Shown here piece by piece: positions 35,568 to 44,937 of a DNA stretch of 64,000 bases. The notes beneath the pieces were generated by a model. The model saw only the letters and a list, made by a program, of their open reading frames with translations, searched no databases and was not told the DNA's origin. The stretch comes from Emticicia soli (GTDB lineage Bacteria > Bacteroidota > Bacteroidia > Cytophagales > Spirosomataceae): the NCBI RefSeq assembly GCF_037860775.1, contig NZ_JBBEWC010000001.1:372001-436000 (forward strand). The letters are read 5' to 3'. The position numbers were made by a program, and so were the translations under genes. The number at the start of each line of letters is the position of its first letter. The first letter of the stretch is position 1.

Positions 35568-36596
35568 ATGAACACCCGTCGTGAATTTCTTAGCCAATTA
35601 GGACTTGCTACTGCTGGTCTTGGCTTATCTGCTTTAGTTCCAGAATCTCTTTTTGCGGCAGAAGCTGCCAAAAAATTTACATTTGAAATATCGCTTGCCG
35701 AATTCTCTTTTGCCTCCGAATTATTTACAGGTAAAATGAAAAACATGGATTTTCCTGCAAGAGCCAAAAATGAATTTGGTGTTTCGGTGTTAGAATATGT
35801 ATCAGGCTTTTTCAACAATAAACACACCGACCAAACTTATTTGAAAGAGCTTAAGCAACGTTGCGATGATTTAGGCATGAAAAACCACCTGATTATGGTT
35901 GATGGTGAAAATATTGCTTCACTTGATGCAGCCAAACGCCAGAAGGCCGCTGAGGCGCACCACGCTTGGATTGATGCCGCTAAATATCTAGGTTGCTCGT
36001 CTATTCGTGTGAACTTAGGTGATGCCATGTCGGCATTATCTGGTAAAGGCGAAGAAGGCACTATGGAAGAAGTTGGCAAAGCTGCTGCAGATGGTTACCA
36101 GAAAGTATGCGAGTACGCAGGCACAGTAGGTTTGAATGTTATTGTAGAAAATCACTTTGGCTACTCAACAGACCCTGACTGGCTGGTGGGCGTAATGAAA
36201 CAGGTAAAAGCCAAAAACAAAGGTTTCTTGCCTGATTTTGGTAATTTCTGTGCTGAAAGAAGCAAACCTGCCTCGATGGATTTGAAAGGTATTATGGCCA
36301 CTAAATGTGTAAAAGAACATGATAAGTACGAAGGTACCAAAAAGATGATGCCTTATACAAAAGGTATAAGTGCCAAAACACATAAGTTTGATGCCAACGG
36401 GAATGACATTGATACTGATTTCATAAAGATGTTTAAAATCATCAAAGCTTCAGGCTGGACCGGCGGGTATGTTGGTATAGAATACGAAGGTGGCTTAATG
36501 AGAGATTTAGGCGGCGATACCAGCTATTTACCAAATGCCGAGGGTATTATGGCTACTAAAAAATTATTAGAAAGAGTACAGAAAGAATTAGCTTAA
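35568..36596 (+). CDS. exported TIM-barrel protein (sugar isomerase/epimerase-like)
   Basis: The 342-residue protein starts with a twin-arginine type signal (MNTRREFLSQLGLATAGLGLSALVPESLFA), which implies export in folded form. A xylose isomerase-like barrel follows, with the acidic residues in GLNVIVENHFGYS and GYVGIEYEGG and the aspartate in FLPDFGNFC. It begins 26 bp after the PQQ dehydrogenase gene, so the two probably share a transcript. In related Bacteroidota, exported proteins of this fold take part in periplasmic processing of oxidised sugars, which fits this context. The exact reaction is unknown. Confidence 0.88.
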   Translation: MNTRREFLSQLGLATAGLGLSALVPESLFAAEAAKKFTFEISLAEFSFASELFTGKMKNMDFPARAKNEFGVSVLEYVSGFFNNKHTDQTYLKELKQRCDDLGMKNHLIMVDGENIASLDAAKRQKAAEAHHAWIDAAKYLGCSSIRVNLGDAMSALSGKGEEGTMEEVGKAAADGYQKVCEYAGTVGLNVIVENHFGYSTDPDWLVGVMKQVKAKNKGFLPDFGNFCAERSKPASMDLKGIMATKCVKEHDKYEGTKKMMPYTKGISAKTHKFDANGNDIDTDFIKMFKIIKASGWTGGYVGIEYEGGLMRDLGGDTSYLPNAEGIMATKKLLERVQKELA

Positions 36597-36793
36597 TTGT
36601 CAGGAATCTTTCTTTATTTACAGCCATTATCTTCTAAAAAGGTAATGGCTATTTTTTTAACTGAAAAACTGAAATGTTTCAGCCATATTTACTGTTTCAT
36701 AATAGATACCTCTGCAAAACGCAATTTATTATATTATAGAACGTTTTTTTGCAAATACAACATCATTTATACGCATCACAACCCTATTTTCAG

Positions 36794-38026
36794 ATGACAA
36801 AAATACTTTTATCTGCTACCTTATTTTTTGTTTCTTATTTTACTTTCGCTCAGGGTATTTCGTGGGAGCCAACCATAGAAGGAGCTTTTGCTAAAGCTAA
36901 AGCACAGAACAAACCTGTTTTTGTAGAGTGTTATCATCCCAACTGCCCAATCTGTATGAGCTTAGAGCCTACTTTAAAAAACGCCGAAGTGGGTAAATTC
37001 TACAACCAGAATTTTATTAATTACAAACTAAACCTGAGCGATGCCAAACAGGTGAAGTTTTTAGACAAAAAGAGAATCCACCTACCAGGCTTCCCTTTGT
37101 TTTTGTATTTCGATAAAAACCAGAATATCCAACACCATACCGACCCTATTAATACACCCAAAGATTTGGTTGAGCATGGTAAAGCCGCTCTTAACCCTAA
37201 TATTCAGTCGGGTACTGCCTGGAAACGATACCAAGCTGGTAGTCGTGATGTTAGTATGCTATCGAGTCTGGCTTATTTGTTTCGTATTACACAAGATACA
37301 AGCCGCAATATTAAAATTGCAAACGACCTATATGCTGCGTATCCTAAAAACAAGCTTGGTTCAATAGAAAGCTGGGAAATTACAAAAAAATGCCTGATGG
37401 ATATAGATAATGGTTTTGCCGAATACTGGTTAAGAAATATAGCAACAGCACGCAAATACGAAACCGAAAAAGGCCATGCAGGTAATGAAGCCAATGCGCT
37501 AGGTATGCTTGTACAAATGGCAATTTATAGCCCTAAAGCAAGTAAATATTCGTTGGCTAAAGTAAATAAACTTAAGCAATATATGGGCGTGATAGGCGCC
37601 GGGCAATACGTAACAAGTAACACCTGGCAGATTGAAGCACAAGCTCTGATTCGTGAACAAGGGCAAGATAAAGCTATGACCTTTGTGCAGAATCTTGTGA
37701 GCCAAACCTCACAGCCGCAGATGTTAATCTATTATGTTACTTTCTTCAATACAAATTTCCCTGATGGTAAATATGCGGCACAAGTGCGCAATTGGGTAAA
37801 AACAGCCGAGCCTCAATTAAAAGCACCGCTTGATATTGCCAATGCCAAATACGAGTCGGCACGTTTGTACAAAAAAGCAGGCGATGCCGCCAAAGCTAAA
37901 CAAGAATTAGCCCTAGCTAAAACAAACCTTGCAAGTGCAAGAGCTAAAATCACAGATGCCAACGGTAAAAAAGTAGTTGAAAACATTGGCAACAGCATTA
38001 ATAAATTGGCCAGCGAGCTGAACTAA
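36794..38026 (+). CDS. secreted thioredoxin-like protein with CPIC motif
   Basis: I take the ATG at 36794 (410 residues), because it gives a signal peptide at the true N-terminus (MTKILLSATLFFVSYFTFAQ). An in-frame ATG 45 bp upstream would displace it. A thioredoxin-like domain follows (about 22-130). It has the unusual active-site sequence HPNCPIC (C51 and C54) and the cis-proline region LPGFPLFLYF. The remaining ~270 residues are mostly helical (KYESARLYKKAGDAAKAKQELALAK) and look like TPR-type repeats. It probably acts in the periplasm as a disulphide reductase or stress protein. Confidence 0.82.
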   Translation: MTKILLSATLFFVSYFTFAQGISWEPTIEGAFAKAKAQNKPVFVECYHPNCPICMSLEPTLKNAEVGKFYNQNFINYKLNLSDAKQVKFLDKKRIHLPGFPLFLYFDKNQNIQHHTDPINTPKDLVEHGKAALNPNIQSGTAWKRYQAGSRDVSMLSSLAYLFRITQDTSRNIKIANDLYAAYPKNKLGSIESWEITKKCLMDIDNGFAEYWLRNIATARKYETEKGHAGNEANALGMLVQMAIYSPKASKYSLAKVNKLKQYMGVIGAGQYVTSNTWQIEAQALIREQGQDKAMTFVQNLVSQTSQPQMLIYYVTFFNTNFPDGKYAAQVRNWVKTAEPQLKAPLDIANAKYESARLYKKAGDAAKAKQELALAKTNLASARAKITDANGKKVVENIGNSINKLASELN

Positions 38027-38051
38027 AAATAATTCTAAACAACTTCAAAGC

Positions 38052-38083
38052 AAAAGCCGCAGAAACGTATTTCTGCGGCTTTT
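38052..38083. terminator. bidirectional terminator
   Basis: A perfect 14-bp stem (38052-38065 with 38070-38083), a CGTA loop, and A/T runs at both ends. It separates the thioredoxin-like gene (+) from the ompH gene (-). Confidence 0.93.
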
Positions 38084-38105
38084 TATATTTAACTCTAAGA
38101 ATTAA

Positions 38106-38690
38106 TTATTTCTTTGGAGCTGCTGGCGTTGCTGCTGGAGTATTAGCTGCTGCTGTTTTAGATGGAGGAGTAACACCTAATTTTTTAAATACTAAATCAG
38201 AGATGTTATCTGCATCTGGAGCAACTAACAAAATTGGTGTAGTTCCTGGGCCAGCATCCGTATTGAATACATAAACATAGCCGTTTTCTTTAGCTACATC
38301 TTTGATAGTTTTATCAATTTTGTCTAATACCGGAGCCAACAATTGTTGTTGTTTTTGTTGCAATGCAGTTTCAGAATTTTGTTGGAATTCCTGAATTGCA
38401 TTTTGTCCGTTTTGTAATTCTTTCTCACGGTCAGCTTTGATTACCGGCGACATAGTAGCTACATTTTTTTGATAATCTTCATATTTTTTCTGAAAATCAC
38501 CTACTTTGTCTTGCAACAATTTGTCATATTGTGCTTTTTCGGTTTTCAATTTGTTCTCTATATCCTTAGCGTCTGGTAGGTTGTTAAGAATGAAATCAAC
38601 ATTGGTATATCCTATTTTTTGTTGAGCATTCGCAGTAATACCGACAAACATTAAAGCCACAATAAAAGAGGCAAAAAACTTTGTTTTCAT
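38106..38690 (-). CDS. OmpH/Skp family periplasmic chaperone (second copy)
   Basis: The 194-residue protein has a signal peptide (MKTKFFASFIVALMFVGITANAQ), the Skp start QKIGYTNVDFILNNLPDAK, a long coiled-coil arm (about 45-125, rich in Q, K and E) and the closing strand YVYVFNTDAGP. An Ala/Pro/Thr-rich tail (TAAANTPAATPAAPKK) follows. Skp/OmpH trimers hold unfolded outer-membrane proteins on their way to BamA. It lies 7 bp after a second ompH gene and downstream of bamA, so all are probably co-expressed. The low-complexity tail is absent from the other copy. Confidence 0.9.
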   Translation of the reverse strand: MKTKFFASFIVALMFVGITANAQQKIGYTNVDFILNNLPDAKDIENKLKTEKAQYDKLLQDKVGDFQKKYEDYQKNVATMSPVIKADREKELQNGQNAIQEFQQNSETALQQKQQQLLAPVLDKIDKTIKDVAKENGYVYVFNTDAGPGTTPILLVAPDADNISDLVFKKLGVTPPSKTAAANTPAATPAAPKK

Positions 38691-38697
38691 TTTGTTA

Positions 38698-39255
38698 CTA
38701 ATTTTTTGGTTTGGTTACTTGGTTATTTTGAGTTTTATCTTCCTTTAACGAAATTCCTAACGACTCCATCACATAATCGGTATAATCATGGCGGGGGTCT
38801 GTATAAATCATGCTTATATCTGAGGCTTTGTCAAAAATAAACATCAATTGTTTCTGGCGTGCTACCTTTGCACAGGCTTTGTAAATATCGTCCATGATAG
38901 GCTTCATTATTTCCTTTTTCTTAGCAAATAACATCCCATTCATGCCAAAAACTTTATTATTCAACTCTTTTACTTCTTTCTCTTTATCTTCAAGGGCTTT
39001 CAGCCTTTCACGTTTCATTTCAGCAGTTAATAGTATTTCTTCCTGTTGAAATTGCTGGCGCATTTTTTCTAAATCTGTATACCTGGTTTGTATATCCTGC
39101 ACCCATTTTTCTGAATACTTTTCCATCTCTTCCTGAGCCTTTTTATAATCCGGCATTTTACTTGTAATAAACTCCGAATCAATGTACCCAAACTTTTGCG
39201 CAAATGACTGCACAGAAAAGAGTGTCAAAAATAGCAAAATTATTGTCTTTTTCAT
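38698..39255 (-). CDS. OmpH/Skp family periplasmic chaperone (first copy)
   Basis: The 185-residue protein has a signal peptide (MKKTIILLFLTLFSVQSFAQ), the motif KFGYIDSEFITSKMPDYKKAQEEMEKYSEKW, a coiled-coil arm and the C-terminal strand QLMFIFDKASDISMIYTDPRHDYTDYVMESLG. The adjacent paralogue suggests heterotrimers or division of labour. The pair next to bamA is a conserved arrangement in Bacteroidota. A 144-bp gap separates it from bamA. Confidence 0.9.
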   Translation of the reverse strand: MKKTIILLFLTLFSVQSFAQKFGYIDSEFITSKMPDYKKAQEEMEKYSEKWVQDIQTRYTDLEKMRQQFQQEEILLTAEMKRERLKALEDKEKEVKELNNKVFGMNGMLFAKKKEIMKPIMDDIYKACAKVARQKQLMFIFDKASDISMIYTDPRHDYTDYVMESLGISLKEDKTQNNQVTKPKN

Positions 39256-39399
39256 TCAAAAATAATTATGAATGGATAATATTGGTTAATATTTTTATCC
39301 GTTGGTCAAATACTAACGTGTTTTCAGGTGCTTAATTGCCTTATTAACGCAAGATACACAAAGCCCGTATAATATTAACAGATTTTAACAAAAGCTATT

Positions 39400-42063
39400 T
39401 TATCTGATTTGCTGACCGATACTAAATGTAAACGATTTCAAACCACGATTAGGTATTCCCGGAATCGGGTCAAAGCCCTGTCCGAAGTCAAGTCCTAGCA
39501 AACCAAATGCAGGCATGAAGATTCTTGCACCTACCCCTGCCGTACGACGTAGCTTGAAAGGGTTAATGTCTTTATAGCTACCCCAGCTATTACCAGCCTC
39601 GGCAAATACTTGCAAGAAGATAGTAGCCTGTGGGTTCAATGACACCGGATAACGGATTTCGGCAGTGTACTTGCTATAAGCCAAACCACCCAAACGGCTC
39701 AAAGTAATCTCACCTTTTCTGAATCTCTCAGCTTCATCCATTGATAATTCGTGAACTACACCTTCGTCATATCCACGTAGCCCGATTAGGTCAGCACCAA
39801 CGTTCATGGCATTTTGCATACCTAAACCTGCCCCCCCTAATATAAAACGGCCAAACGGGCTATATGCTGAGCTAGCACTGTATTTACCCAAGAAACCTAA
39901 GTTTGCTTTGGCGTGTAATACAAACTTACCTACAATTGGCGTGTACCAGTCGCCATCAAACATCCACTTGTGGCCTTCAATCCATTTGAATCTATCGGCA
40001 GCGGGAGCCCCTCTAAGTATCGAGTATGGAGGGTTAAAAGTAGCTGTTAAAGTAAACTGAGAACCCGAACGTGTAAACTGTGGATTATCAAGGTAATATC
40101 TCGAGATTGAGGTAATCAACGAAAGGTCGTTGGCTACACCCTTCTGGAAACCAGGGATGAAGTAACTATTATCAACGTTATATCTTTGGTATGATAAGGA
40201 AGCATTGAAGCTAAAATTTCTATCAGGCCAGTTCAAACGCTTACCGTATGTAACTGATGCCCCTGTATTTTTGAAATATCCGTTATAGATACTACTAGCA
40301 CCACCATACATAGCAAGCAATGCAGAGTTAGAACCATATTGGCGCTCTAAGGCTCTCTGATATGCTCTGTTGTCAGAAGATGTATGGAATATACTAACCG
40401 TAAATGAATTTGGTTTTTTACCACCCAACCAAGGCTCAGTAAATGATATTGAATAGGTTTGGTAGAATCGACCACTGGCTTGCAAACGTAACGCTAATTT
40501 TTGTCCGTCTCCAGCTGGTAATGGTCTCCATTTTGATAAATTAGTGATATTTTTGGCCGAAAAGTTATTAAACACAACCCCAAAAGTACCAACAAAACCT
40601 TGCAAACCACCCCAACCACCAGATAACTCGATGTTATCACTTGGTTTTTCTTCTACATTATATTCAATATCTACAGTACCATCAGCTTGTGGAATTGGTT
40701 TTGGCTCAATCTTCTGAGGGTCAAAATAGTTCATTCTGGCCAATATCTGCTGCGACTCAATCAACTCTGTCTTACTGAATTTCTGACCCGGACGAGTCAA
40801 AAGCTCTCTCATCACAACGTGGTCGCTGGTTTTGGTATTACCATTTAATATAATGCGGTTGATAGTAGCTTGCTTACCTTCCATTATACGCATTTCAATA
40901 TCAATAGAGTCTCCGTCAACAGCTACCTCAACAGGTGTACAGTTAAAGAATAAGTAGCCATCATCCATATAAGCCGAGCTCACGTCTCCTTGCGGAATAC
41001 CGTTGATTCTTTTGTTCAACTCTTCCGGATTATAAATGTCGCCTTTCTCAATAGCCAATATTCTTTGCAGGTCTTCGGTTTTACGAAGGTAGTTACCTGT
41101 CCAGGTAATGTTACGATAATAAAAACGGTGACCTTCGTTAATTCTCATTACTATCTTCAAATTCTTACCATCAGGCGAGAAAGTAGAGTCAAAAGTAATC
41201 TGAGCATCACGATACCCTTTCTTGTTATAGTATTCTATAAGTTTCTCTTTATCTTCTTCAAATTTCTTAGGTACAAACTTTGAAGGAGTAAAGATTCTTA
41301 AAGGAGCTTTTATTTTAGTGCTTTTCAGTTTTGCCAGCACTCGCCAATCAGGCATTTCTTCAACGCCTTGTAGCTCAATATCGTTAATCTTTACTTTGTT
41401 TTTCTTATCAACATTTATAATCAAAGCTGCATTATTGGCACGAATAGTATCCAATACTTGTTTGATTTGGACACTTGTATTCAAGAAACCCTTATCAACG
41501 TATATTTTCTTGATAGTCAACTGAATGTTTTTAATCAAAGCATCGGTGATAACCTTACCCTTATTTGATTTTACTTTGTCGTTTACGGTTTCAATTTCTC
41601 CTTTACGTAGGCCCTTAAAAGTAAACTTGTTCAGACGTGGACGCTCGCGCAGGTTAATATCCAGTTCTACTTTATCGCCGTCTATTTTTGTGATATTTAT
41701 AGCCGCCTCTTCAATGATACCTTGCTCCATTAATCGACGGATAGCCGTGCTGATTCTTTCGCCCGGAATAGAGACTTTATCGTTTACACTTAAACCCGAA
41801 ACCGAAATAAGTGTGTTAGGGTCAAGGAATTTGATGCCACTTACGGTAATTTTCGAAATAGTATATTCTTGTGGCCTCTCGTAAGACACAATACTATTTG
41901 CGGCTTGGTCGGCCCGCCCTACACCAATTCTTAATTGAGCAAATACTCCTGCAGAAGAAAATAGGAGTGCAATGAAAAGGATGCTTTTTCTGATTCTGGT
42001 AGTGTTTCTCCCGAAAGAGGGTTGGTTAAACTGCGACTTTTTACTTATAAAAATCATTATCAT
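39400..42063 (-). CDS. bamA: outer-membrane protein assembly factor BamA
   Basis: BamA folds and inserts beta-barrel proteins into the outer membrane. The 887-residue protein has an unusually long N-region before the hydrophobic signal core (RIRKSILFIALLFSSAGVFAQ), so the start may lie further in. Five POTRA-like repeats follow (ISKITVSGIKFLD, KFTFKGLRKGE, INDIELQGVEEM, YRNITWTGNYL, INRIILNGNTKTSDHVVMRELLTRPGQ) and then a 16-strand Omp85 barrel with LRGYDEG and the closing LLGLDFGQGFD...FTFSIGQQIR. It lies 5 bp after uppS and upstream of two ompH genes. Confidence 0.95.
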   Translation of the reverse strand: MIMIFISKKSQFNQPSFGRNTTRIRKSILFIALLFSSAGVFAQLRIGVGRADQAANSIVSYERPQEYTISKITVSGIKFLDPNTLISVSGLSVNDKVSIPGERISTAIRRLMEQGIIEEAAINITKIDGDKVELDINLRERPRLNKFTFKGLRKGEIETVNDKVKSNKGKVITDALIKNIQLTIKKIYVDKGFLNTSVQIKQVLDTIRANNAALIINVDKKNKVKINDIELQGVEEMPDWRVLAKLKSTKIKAPLRIFTPSKFVPKKFEEDKEKLIEYYNKKGYRDAQITFDSTFSPDGKNLKIVMRINEGHRFYYRNITWTGNYLRKTEDLQRILAIEKGDIYNPEELNKRINGIPQGDVSSAYMDDGYLFFNCTPVEVAVDGDSIDIEMRIMEGKQATINRIILNGNTKTSDHVVMRELLTRPGQKFSKTELIESQQILARMNYFDPQKIEPKPIPQADGTVDIEYNVEEKPSDNIELSGGWGGLQGFVGTFGVVFNNFSAKNITNLSKWRPLPAGDGQKLALRLQASGRFYQTYSISFTEPWLGGKKPNSFTVSIFHTSSDNRAYQRALERQYGSNSALLAMYGGASSIYNGYFKNTGASVTYGKRLNWPDRNFSFNASLSYQRYNVDNSYFIPGFQKGVANDLSLITSISRYYLDNPQFTRSGSQFTLTATFNPPYSILRGAPAADRFKWIEGHKWMFDGDWYTPIVGKFVLHAKANLGFLGKYSASSAYSPFGRFILGGAGLGMQNAMNVGADLIGLRGYDEGVVHELSMDEAERFRKGEITLSRLGGLAYSKYTAEIRYPVSLNPQATIFLQVFAEAGNSWGSYKDINPFKLRRTAGVGARIFMPAFGLLGLDFGQGFDPIPGIPNRGLKSFTFSIGQQIR

Positions 42064-42068
42064 ATATT

Positions 42069-42824
42069 TTATACCTCTTTAAGGGTAGAAGGTAATTGCT
42101 CACTCGTTTTTCCGAAGCGTCTTTCACGCTGTTGATATTCATAAATAGCCTCGAACAAATGGTGTCGACGAAACTCAGGCCAATATAAGTCGTCCATAAA
42201 ATACAATTCGGCATAAGCTATTTGCCAGAGTAGATAATTACTTATCCGGTGATCTCCACCCGTGCGAATCATAAGGTCTACATCCGGGGCGTCTTCTGTA
42301 GCTAAAAATTTAGCAAATACATCTTCTGTTATCTCGTCAATAGCCAATGCTCCTGATTTTATCTCTTGAGCAATTTTTTTGGTTGCCTGTACAATTTCCC
42401 ATTTGCCGCTATAACTCAAGGCAAGGGTCAAGGTAAGGCCAGTATTATGCTTTGTTAACTCGATTGAGTCTAATAATTTTTTTCGTGCAGATTTGGGTAG
42501 CGATTCAATGTCACCGATAGCTTTCAGGCGCACATTGTTTTTGTTTAAATCGGGTACTTCTTCACCAATTGTTTTAATAAGCAACTGCATTATGCCATCT
42601 ACTTCGAGCTTGGGACGATTCCAGTTCTCGGTCGAGAAAGTGTACATTGTCAGGTATTTAACCCCCAATTCTACACAGCCTTCAACAGTATCACGAACCG
42701 ATTTAATACCATGATGATGGCCAAATATGCGCAACGCTCCTTGTTTTTTAGCCCAGCGCCCATTACCATCCATTATAACGGCTATATGTTTGGGTAAATT
42801 GCTTAAATTAATGTTTTCTTTCAC
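42069..42824 (-). CDS. uppS: isoprenyl (undecaprenyl) diphosphate synthase
   Basis: UppS makes the C55 lipid carrier for peptidoglycan and O-antigen synthesis by adding cis-isoprene units. The protein has HIAVIMDGNGRWAKK with the catalytic Asp, the YTFSTENW motif and the C-terminal DLMIRTGGDHRISNYLLWQIAYAELYF. E. coli has Glu (GGE) where this protein has Asp in the metal-binding GGD, a conservative change. I choose the GTG complementary to 42822-42824 (MKENINLSNLPKHIAV, 251 residues). The only longer frame starts with TTG and adds 13 poorly conserved residues. Confidence 0.92.
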   Translation of the reverse strand: MKENINLSNLPKHIAVIMDGNGRWAKKQGALRIFGHHHGIKSVRDTVEGCVELGVKYLTMYTFSTENWNRPKLEVDGIMQLLIKTIGEEVPDLNKNNVRLKAIGDIESLPKSARKKLLDSIELTKHNTGLTLTLALSYSGKWEIVQATKKIAQEIKSGALAIDEITEDVFAKFLATEDAPDVDLMIRTGGDHRISNYLLWQIAYAELYFMDDLYWPEFRRHHLFEAIYEYQQRERRFGKTSEQLPSTLKEV

Positions 42825-43004
42825 TTGAAAAACAATTATCAATTGGTGAATATTAATCAACAATTATGTTAATTAATAAAAAGGATTGCAAAGTTAGGAA
42901 AAAAGAACTTTGTTTGATAAGTTTTTACAGATTTGTAGACTTTTGTTATAATTTTTTAACAAAAAACAGCAGAATCTTTCGCAGATATACTCAAAATAGA
43001 TTAA

Positions 43005-43784
43005 TTATCTTCTGGGCGGGCAATGAACTTTGTAGAATAAATAGCTAATTGAGATATTTGTATAATAATACATGTCTTTAGCTCTGGTACCCGGCACCTG
43101 TCTTTTAAGGTTTAGTAATACTCCCGGGTCAATACTGGCAGGTGGAGTTCCACTATCATACTTACCATCTTTATTATATCCTAAACCATCCAGAAAGTCG
43201 TCATTAATCCACCTTGTGCCAAACTCCATTCCCCAATTCCAACGGGGACTCAATTCTTTCTTGAAACCAATCCCTAAAATCCATGAGTTCACTCTTGTAT
43301 CGCTACTGCCTGATGTATAACTAACAGTAGGCGGATTAGGTGGAGTACTATAGGTCAACTCTTTAATCCTATAGTTGGTGCTTCGCATAGTATAAGCTCC
43401 TCCAGCAAACACATAGGGCGACCAGTTGTTTACAATCCGAGAGGCTGTAGTTCTAAAATTCATGAAGTTATATTCTATCTGCCCTCCAAACTCCATTATA
43501 TTAGCGGTAAAGCTAAATCCTCTACTCTTATGATAGGGGTCACCCATTGCCTCATCATTTCCATGAATTTTTCCTATTACAGCATTGGCTTTTAATGAGA
43601 GCGAGCGGCTGTAGTTTAGTCTGACAAATGCATTTGCACCCGGGCCTACAACAAAGGGTTTGAATTTAGGCATTACATCGCCTTTATAGTTCATTCCACC
43701 TACTCCGGCACCAACTTCCCACATCTGAGCGTGTAATTCAGGTATTGCTCCAATAAGCAGAATCAGAAAAAGGCTTTTTTTCAC
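43005..43784 (-). CDS. DUF6089-type outer-membrane beta-barrel protein (copy 2)
   Basis: The start is either the GTG complementary to 43782-43784 (MKKSLFLILLIGAIPELHAQ, the neater signal peptide) or a TTG four codons upstream. The mature part starts MWEVGAGVGGMNYKGDV and alternates beta-strands rich in aromatic residues. This is typical of the small outer-membrane barrels found beside bamA/uppS/nadK in Cytophagales. It ends KVHCPPRR. The paralogue next to it ends GIKCPPIK, so a C-terminal Cys-Pro-Pro motif is shared. The function is unknown, probably envelope-related. Confidence 0.82.
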   Translation of the reverse strand: MKKSLFLILLIGAIPELHAQMWEVGAGVGGMNYKGDVMPKFKPFVVGPGANAFVRLNYSRSLSLKANAVIGKIHGNDEAMGDPYHKSRGFSFTANIMEFGGQIEYNFMNFRTTASRIVNNWSPYVFAGGAYTMRSTNYRIKELTYSTPPNPPTVSYTSGSSDTRVNSWILGIGFKKELSPRWNWGMEFGTRWINDDFLDGLGYNKDGKYDSGTPPASIDPGVLLNLKRQVPGTRAKDMYYYTNISISYLFYKVHCPPRR

Positions 43785-43830
43785 TGATAAAATCAACTTA
43801 AACTAAATGATAGATTTATTATTAAAGGTA

Positions 43831-44883
43831 TTATTTAATTGGTGGGCACTTAATACCGCTACCTCCGATGTTATAACTAAGCGTAAACTGTGTTACGATG
43901 TAACTATCCCAAGTAGCTCCACCTCTTGGCTTTCCAGCACCAAAACCTACGTATTTTTCACCATCAAGGCTTGGTGAAGGAGTTGTACTAGCACCTGCGT
44001 AACCATATCTGGCAATTATATCCTGAAAGATTTGTACACGGCTCTGTCCGGTTCTTGCAGCAATATCTTCGTCAGCCCTATTCGAAAAACGCAAACCATC
44101 CGGATTGCTTGTTCTCATGGCAACCGGACTAGGGTAATTAGCTCTACCAACGTCATCTAAATAATCAAACGGTGTTATTCTTAAACCTCCTTCAATATTT
44201 AAATCTAATTTCTCAGTAAGTTTCACTTTTAGACCTAAACTAATCGGAAATACAACCTGCAAAAGAGAATAAGGTTTAGGTGCTGCAGCATCTATAGTCT
44301 GCCCTGATGTTTGTAGTTCTTTAAGAGGTACGTACTTGGTCACAGCATCTCCTACGCCAATACTATCTCTGGCTTGGGGCTGATGTCCATAAAAACCTAT
44401 TCCAAGCGTTGCAAAAGGCATTACCTTTCTTCGGCCTTGCTGTCCTTTACCTGTTTGCGGTAAAAGATTAAATATACCAGAAAGGGCAAACTCTTTAATA
44501 TCGTTTCTGAAATGCAGATTTCTTAAAAAATTTCCATGATACTTGTCAAGATTTCTTTTTGCATAAGTAAAATCATCACCAACGATTCTAGCCCAAGTAA
44601 AACTTGCTCTTGCGGCAAATTGTGGCGAAAACTGGCGTGTATAATTAATTGTCCCGTTCCACTGCACATTGGTATACAAAGCATAATAAAATGTTTTATA
44701 AGGTGATAAGTCACCGAAATAATGCGAAGTGCCACCACCAATACTAATATAAGAGTATTGGTTTAGCTTATTTTTCTTACTAAAAACCCCTCCCTGGGCA
44801 AAGTTTTCTTCCGTAATCAAAAGCACAAAAGAAAAACACAGTAAACCTTTTAATAATGCTTTTTGTATATTTAAGAATCTCAT
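43831..44883 (-). CDS. DUF6089-type outer-membrane beta-barrel protein (copy 1)
   Basis: I choose the ATG complementary to 44881-44883 (MRFLNIQKALLKGLLCFSFVLLITEENFAQ, 350 residues); a TTG four codons upstream is less likely. The mature protein has the start YSYISIGGGTSHYFGDLSPYK, then alternating strands (WNGTINYTRQFSPQFAARASFTWARI, FATLGIGFYGHQP). The strand KLTEKLDLNIEGGLRITPFDYLDDVG follows. The last strand is TQFTLSYNIGGSGIKCPPIK. It resembles porin-like or surface barrels. It lies between nadK and copy 2, all on the same strand, consistent with one operon. Confidence 0.85.
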   Translation of the reverse strand: MRFLNIQKALLKGLLCFSFVLLITEENFAQGGVFSKKNKLNQYSYISIGGGTSHYFGDLSPYKTFYYALYTNVQWNGTINYTRQFSPQFAARASFTWARIVGDDFTYAKRNLDKYHGNFLRNLHFRNDIKEFALSGIFNLLPQTGKGQQGRRKVMPFATLGIGFYGHQPQARDSIGVGDAVTKYVPLKELQTSGQTIDAAAPKPYSLLQVVFPISLGLKVKLTEKLDLNIEGGLRITPFDYLDDVGRANYPSPVAMRTSNPDGLRFSNRADEDIAARTGQSRVQIFQDIIARYGYAGASTTPSPSLDGEKYVGFGAGKPRGGATWDSYIVTQFTLSYNIGGSGIKCPPIK

Positions 44884-44937
44884 ATGGAATAGCAATGTTT
44901 ATCTGAATTGTTTAACGTAAGATTAAAAGAATTATTA

